Below the pieces are notes generated by a model. The model did not search any database and was not told the origin of the DNA. It was given only the letters and a program-made list of their open reading frames with translations. Positions 59,891 to 64,000 of a stretch of 64,000 bases of DNA are shown here, piece by piece (within the stretch, counting starts at the first letter, position 1; every line of letters begins with the position of its first letter). The stretch is taken from assembly GCF_042678945.1 (NCBI RefSeq), contig NZ_JBHTLM010000001.1, positions 1 to 64,000 of the forward strand. The letters run 5' to 3'. Both the position numbers and the translations under genes were made by a program. Origin of the DNA: Fontibacillus puldeungensis. GTDB taxonomy: Bacteria; Bacillota; Bacilli; Paenibacillales; Paenibacillaceae.

Positions 59891-61065
59891 TGAGCGAAGG
59901 CGGCCGCGTTTTGGGGCCGGGTTCAACGATCGGGGTGCTCGGCGGAGGTCAGCTTGGCCGGATGATGACGCTGGCCGGAACGAACCTCGGATATCGCTTC
60001 ATCACGCTTGACCCTACGCCGAACGCTCCTTGCGGCCAGGTGGGCGAACAGATTGTCGCGAAGTACGACGACCAGGCTGCGGCCCGCGAACTCGCAGAAC
60101 GCTCGGATGTAATCACGTACGAGTTCGAAAATGTGGATGCCGGCGTCGCCGCGCTGCTGGAGGAGCTGTCGTACGTGCCGCAAGGCAGCGGTCTGCTCTA
60201 TACGACCCAGCATCGGCTGCGTGAGAAGCGGGCTGTTGAGGCAGCTGGCGTGAAGGTAGCGCCTTATGTGGCAGTTAGTAGCGAGGACGAGCTAAGGACA
60301 GCGGTAGCGAGGCTCGGCATCCCGTCGGTGTTGAAGACGGCAACGGGCGGGTACGACGGCAAAGGACAGTGGGTAATTCGCTCCGAAGCGGAGATCGGCC
60401 CAGCCTATGCCGAGCTGAGCAAAGCGGGAACGGAGCTGGTGCTGGAGCAGTTCATTCCGTTCGTGAAGGAACTGTCGGTCATTGCCGCTCGCAGCCCCCG
60501 AGGGGAGATCAGAACGTTCCCTGTAGCAGAGAACGTCCATGTGGACAACATTTTGCACGTATCGATCGTCCCGGCCCGGGTGGAAGCGCATGTGCTTCAG
60601 GAAGCGGAGCGCATGGCCGCACGAATCGCCGAAACGATGGGCGCCGTTGGACTGTTAGCCGTAGAAATGTTCCTGACGGAGGACGGCGAGCTGTTTGTGA
60701 ACGAGTTGGCGCCACGTCCGCATAATTCAGGGCACTATACAATGGAAGCCTGTACGACGTCGCAATTCGAGCAGCATGTCCGGGCCATCTGCAATTTGCC
60801 GCTTGGCGAAACGAAGCTGCTGACCCCAGTTGTGATGGTCAATGTGCTTGGCGAGCATTTGGATAGCGTTGTGGAAGCGATGACGAAGAATACCTGGGAT
60901 GAGGCAAACACTGGATTAATGGTGGTCCCGAAAGTACACTTATATGGAAAGAGCGGATCCGCACCGAAACGGAAAATGGGGCATATTAACCTGCTTTGCC
61001 GGGATGTGCAGGACGGGCTCAATTGGATAGAGCAAACCAATATTTGGAGGAATGGACACGCATGA
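59887..61065 (+). CDS. purK: N5-carboxyaminoimidazole ribonucleotide synthase
   Basis: 392 residues, ATP-grasp enzyme making N5-CAIR from AIR, bicarbonate and ATP. IGVLGGGQLGRMM near residue 17, TYEFENVD, KTATGGYDGKGQW and NELAPRPHNSGHYT are family hallmarks. Starts in ATGATGA overlapping the purE stop; the second ATG (59890) is possible. Confidence 0.97.
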   Translation: MMSEGGRVLGPGSTIGVLGGGQLGRMMTLAGTNLGYRFITLDPTPNAPCGQVGEQIVAKYDDQAAARELAERSDVITYEFENVDAGVAALLEELSYVPQGSGLLYTTQHRLREKRAVEAAGVKVAPYVAVSSEDELRTAVARLGIPSVLKTATGGYDGKGQWVIRSEAEIGPAYAELSKAGTELVLEQFIPFVKELSVIAARSPRGEIRTFPVAENVHVDNILHVSIVPARVEAHVLQEAERMAARIAETMGAVGLLAVEMFLTEDGELFVNELAPRPHNSGHYTMEACTTSQFEQHVRAICNLPLGETKLLTPVVMVNVLGEHLDSVVEAMTKNTWDEANTGLMVVPKVHLYGKSGSAPKRKMGHINLLCRDVQDGLNWIEQTNIWRNGHA

Positions 61066-62360
61066 TCGAACGTTATAGCAGACCTGAAATGAGAGCAATC
61101 TGGACGGAAGAAAACAAATTCAAAGCGTGGCTTGAAGTAGAATTATGCGCCTGCGAGGCTTGGGCCGAGCTCGGCGTGATTCCGAATGAGGATGCCGCAC
61201 TGCTGCGCCAAAACGCTTCATTTAATATCGACCGGATTTATGAAATCGAGCAGGAGACTCGGCATGACGTGATCGCATTTACCCGGACCGTCTCCGAAAG
61301 CCTTGGCGCGGAACGCAAGTGGGTGCATTACGGCTTGACCTCGACCGATGTGGTCGATACGGCGCTTGGGTATTTGCTGAAGCAGGCCAATGAAATTTTG
61401 GAACAGGACATTATCCGCTTTATCGATATTTTGAAAGAAAAGGCACTAGCCTACAAGGATACCCCGATGATGGGACGGACGCATGGCGTGCATGCTGAAC
61501 CGACTACGTTCGGCCTGAAGATGGCGCTTTGGCACGAAGAAATGAAGCGGAACCTGGAGCGCTTCCAACATGCGGCGGACGGTGTGCAATACGGTAAAAT
61601 CTCCGGTGCGGTCGGCACGTACGCGAACATTGACCCGTTCGTAGAGCAATTTGTTTGCAAGAAGCTCGGGACAAAGGCGGCACCGATTTCCACCCAAACG
61701 CTGCAGCGCGACCGCCATGCGGAGTATATGGCTTCACTGGCGCTGATCGCTACATCGCTTGATAAATTCGCCACAGAAATTCGGGCTCTGCAAAAGAGTG
61801 AATTCCGTGAGGTGGAGGAAGCCTTTGCCAAAGGGCAGAAGGGCTCCTCGGCAATGCCGCACAAACGCAACCCGATCGGCTGCGAGAACATCTCCGGTCT
61901 GTCGCGCGTCATTCGCGGACATATGCTATCGGCCTACGAAGATGTAGTGCTGTGGCATGAACGCGACATTTCCCACTCCTCTGTGGAACGGGTTATTTTG
62001 CCGGACGCCACCATGCTGCTGAACTACATGCTAAACCGTTTTGGCAACATCGTGAAAAATTTGACGGTGTTCCCGGAAAACATGAAGCGCAACATGGGCC
62101 GCACCTTCGGCGTACCGTTCTCCGGCCGCGTCATGACGAAGCTGATCGACAAAGGCTTCAGCCGTGAGCAAGCGTACGACACCGTGCAGCCGCGCGCGAT
62201 GCAGGCGTGGGAGACGCAGCGTCAGTTCCGCGACATTATCGAGGAGACGACGGAAATCACCGCCGTGCTAAGCAAGGAAGAAATCGACGACGCCTTCAAC
62301 CCGGCATGGCATTTGAAGCATGTTGATACGATTTTCCGTAAGCTTGGTTTGGTCGAGTAG
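61062..62360 (+). CDS. purB: Adenylosuccinate lyase
   Basis: 432 residues of the fumarase/aspartase superfamily, acting at two steps, SAICAR to AICAR and adenylosuccinate to AMP. The signature GSSAMPHKRNPI is near residue 263; HYGLTSTDVVDTA and GRTHGVHAEPTTFG carry catalytic His. ATG 61062 overlaps the purK stop (ATGA) and has TGGAGGAA upstream; the open frame to 60996 is inside purK. Confidence 0.97.
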   Translation: MIERYSRPEMRAIWTEENKFKAWLEVELCACEAWAELGVIPNEDAALLRQNASFNIDRIYEIEQETRHDVIAFTRTVSESLGAERKWVHYGLTSTDVVDTALGYLLKQANEILEQDIIRFIDILKEKALAYKDTPMMGRTHGVHAEPTTFGLKMALWHEEMKRNLERFQHAADGVQYGKISGAVGTYANIDPFVEQFVCKKLGTKAAPISTQTLQRDRHAEYMASLALIATSLDKFATEIRALQKSEFREVEEAFAKGQKGSSAMPHKRNPIGCENISGLSRVIRGHMLSAYEDVVLWHERDISHSSVERVILPDATMLLNYMLNRFGNIVKNLTVFPENMKRNMGRTFGVPFSGRVMTKLIDKGFSREQAYDTVQPRAMQAWETQRQFRDIIEETTEITAVLSKEEIDDAFNPAWHLKHVDTIFRKLGLVE

Positions 62361-62406
62361 ATTGTTGCATCGAAATCGAGAAGAAGTCTAGAGGAGGACA
62401 GCGAAC

Positions 62407-63306
62407 ATGTCATCACAGGCAATTTCCACGGCGACGGAGCTCGTGAACGCCCCGCTGCTTTACAAAGGCAAGGTTCGGGAACTATATGACCTTGGGGAGC
62501 ATTATTTAATCGTTGTGACCGACCGTATTTCTGCATTCGATTACGTACTTGAACCTGCGGTACCCGATAAGGGCAATGTTCTCAATCGACTGAGCGCATT
62601 CTGGTTCGAGCAAACGAAGGGCCTGATGGAAAATCACGTCGTGCACAGCGATGTTACGCGGCTCGGGGATGCGATCCGCAAGGAGCACGAAGCAACGTTA
62701 AAGAATCGCATCATGGTGACTCGCAAAGCGGAGCGCATCGACATTGAATGCGTGGTGCGCGGGTACGTCACCGGCGGCGGATGGCGGCAGTACGAACGAA
62801 CTGGGGAAATCAACGGGATTAAGCTGCCGAGTGGATTGCGCAAAAATACCAAGCTGCCGGAGCCGATCTTTACGCCAGCGGCTAAAAACGATGTAGGCCA
62901 TGACGAGGACATTTCCTTTGAGGCTATGGCGGAGAAGGTTGGCCTAGATTTGGCAGAGCGGCTGCGCAGCCGCAGCCTGGAAATGTATGCTTTTGCCCGT
63001 GATTACTGTGAAGAACGCGGTATCATCCTCGCCGACTGCAAGCTGGAATTTGGACTTGTGGACGGCAAGCTGATTTTGATTGATGAAATTTTTACACCGG
63101 ATGCGTCGCGGTTTTGGGCCAAAGAAAACTATGCGCTCGATATCGAGATCGACAGCATGGACAAGGAACCGGTTCGTACCTATTTATCGGGCTCCGATTG
63201 GGATAAGAACAGTCAGCCTGATCCGCTGCCAGCGCATGTAGTCGAGGAAACGACCCGTCGTTATCGGGAAATTTACCGCCGGCTGACCGGGCAGGAACTA
63301 AGCTAA
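62407..63306 (+). CDS. purC: SAICAR synthase
   Basis: 299 residues, adding aspartate to CAIR. LYKGKVRELYDLG and VTDRISAFD near the start, VVRGYVTGGGWRQYERTG and LADCKLEFGL, IDEIFTPDASRFW are typical. At nearly 300 residues it is the longer form, unlike the 240-residue B. subtilis enzyme. Start follows AGAGGAGG. Confidence 0.96.
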   Translation: MSSQAISTATELVNAPLLYKGKVRELYDLGEHYLIVVTDRISAFDYVLEPAVPDKGNVLNRLSAFWFEQTKGLMENHVVHSDVTRLGDAIRKEHEATLKNRIMVTRKAERIDIECVVRGYVTGGGWRQYERTGEINGIKLPSGLRKNTKLPEPIFTPAAKNDVGHDEDISFEAMAEKVGLDLAERLRSRSLEMYAFARDYCEERGIILADCKLEFGLVDGKLILIDEIFTPDASRFWAKENYALDIEIDSMDKEPVRTYLSGSDWDKNSQPDPLPAHVVEETTRRYREIYRRLTGQELS

Positions 63307-63378
63307 AATCACTTTTTTGAATAGATGCTTCAAGCGGCTACAGCCGCCCAAACCATAACTAGGGGGAACACGAGGAAT

Positions 63379-63624
63379 ATGATTAAAGCGAGCGTTTATG
63401 TCACCATCAAGCAAAGCGTACTTGATCCGCAAGGGGTTGCCGTACAAGGAGCGTTGCATTCCATGGGCTTCCGGGAAGTAGAAAGCTTACGGATCGGCAA
63501 ATACATGGAGCTGCAGCTCGACACGAATGACCGGTTCGAGGCAGAAGCCCGAGTTAAAGCGATGTGCGAGAAGCTTTTGGCTAATACGGTTGTTGAAGAT
63601 TACCGCTTTGAATTGGAGGGCTAA
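63379..63624 (+). CDS. purS: Phosphoribosylformylglycinamidine synthase subunit PurS
   Basis: 81 residues: MIKASVYVTIKQSVLDPQGV to VVEDYRFELEG, the small subunit bridging PurL and PurQ. ATG 63379 follows GAGGA; the open frame back to 63325 has no ribosome site and is not family-like. Confidence 0.95.
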   Translation: MIKASVYVTIKQSVLDPQGVAVQGALHSMGFREVESLRIGKYMELQLDTNDRFEAEARVKAMCEKLLANTVVEDYRFELEG

Positions 63625-63627
63625 CTG

Positions 63628-64000
63628 ATGAAATTCGCAGTACTCGTATTTCCCGGTTCCAACTGTGATATCGACTGCTACAAAGCAGTGGAGCACACGT
63701 TAGGGGAAACCGTCGATTACGTATGGCATACCGCTACCGACCTTTCGGCTTATGATTGCATCATCGTGCCCGGCGGCTTTTCCTACGGTGACTATCTGCG
63801 TTGTGGCGCTATTTCGCGGTTTGCTCCAGTTATGGCTGAGGTCGCCAAAGCGGCCGAGGAAGGCAAATACATTCTTGGTATCTGCAACGGGTTCCAGATA
63901 TTAACCGAGGCTGGATTATTGCCGGGAACGCTCCGCCGTAATATGTCTCTGAAATTCCGCTGTCACGACACGCTGCTGCGGGTCGAGAATAACGATAATC
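63628..64000 (+). CDS. purQ: Phosphoribosylformylglycinamidine synthase subunit PurQ (partial)
   Basis: The glutaminase subunit, cut by the window end after about 124 residues. MKFAVLVFPGSNCDIDCYK, IVPGGFSYGDYLRCGAI and the nucleophile Cys in LGICNGFQIL are present. ATG 63628 follows TTGGAGGG. purL would be expected next. Confidence 0.96.
   Translation, partial: MKFAVLVFPGSNCDIDCYKAVEHTLGETVDYVWHTATDLSAYDCIIVPGGFSYGDYLRCGAISRFAPVMAEVAKAAEEGKYILGICNGFQILTEAGLLPGTLRRNMSLKFRCHDTLLRVENNDN

Overview
The window looks like a chromosomal segment of a spore-forming Firmicute, most likely Paenibacillaceae. The evidence is the YesM/YesN-type two-component system beside a sugar ABC transporter, a CotH-family protein, glnQHMP next to glnK-glnL, AGGAGG-type ribosome binding sites with frequent TTG/GTG starts, moderate GC, and a pur operon with PurR boxes and a guanine riboswitch in the Bacillales order. 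No phage, insertion sequence, CRISPR array or tRNA was found.

Layout. 1-0.55 kb: the 3' end of an rRNA operon (23S, 5S, terminator). 1-4.8 kb: DinB-like protein, formate-THF ligase, Eis-like acetyltransferase. 4.9-13 kb: sugar ABC importer (lipoprotein plus two permeases, no ATPase), then YesM-like kinase, a second binding protein and YesN-like regulator. 13.1-18 kb: a VTC / DUF4956 / CotH operon divergent from a purple-acid-phosphatase-like enzyme. 18.4-23.7 kb: MFS drug pump with divergent TetR and twin operators, SulP anion transporter with ArsR regulator, Fur-box-controlled heme monooxygenase. 23.8-28.4 kb: exonuclease III, a frameshifted nuclease-like gene, and a TetR-controlled ABC exporter. 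28.5-35.9 kb: alpha/beta hydrolase, DUF1684 protein and a complete peptide ABC transporter, probably one operon. 36-50.7 kb: nucleotide and household genes (dgt, tdk, FabH, topoisomerase III), YdbS/YdbT PH-domain proteins, MORN protein, sulfurtransferase, EamA exporter, acetyl esterase and several small unknown proteins. 51-56.4 kb: glutamine ABC transporter plus its two-component system. 56.9-58.8 kb: Fe(II)/Co(II)-type P1B-4 ATPase behind Fur/PerR-like boxes. 58.9-64 kb: purEKBCSQ, cut by the window end in purQ.

The most unusual structure is not a gene. Several intergenic gaps hold arrays of short palindromes built on the half-site GTTGTA...TACAAC or close variants. At 25453-25627 four 19-bp copies repeat with an exact 52-bp period. 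At 590-850, 18112-18299, 37516-37631 and 56584-56770 related 23-bp copies recur with spacings of about 51/62/51 bp. Nearly all spacings are close to whole numbers of helical turns, so the sites would lie on one face of the DNA.

Other points worth following are the VTC-DUF4956-CotH surface system, the pur leader with two successive terminators, hairpins between binding-protein and permease genes in two transporters, and the single-base frameshift at 24754-24758. All positions were read by eye; motif scores, folding energies and database matches were not computed.
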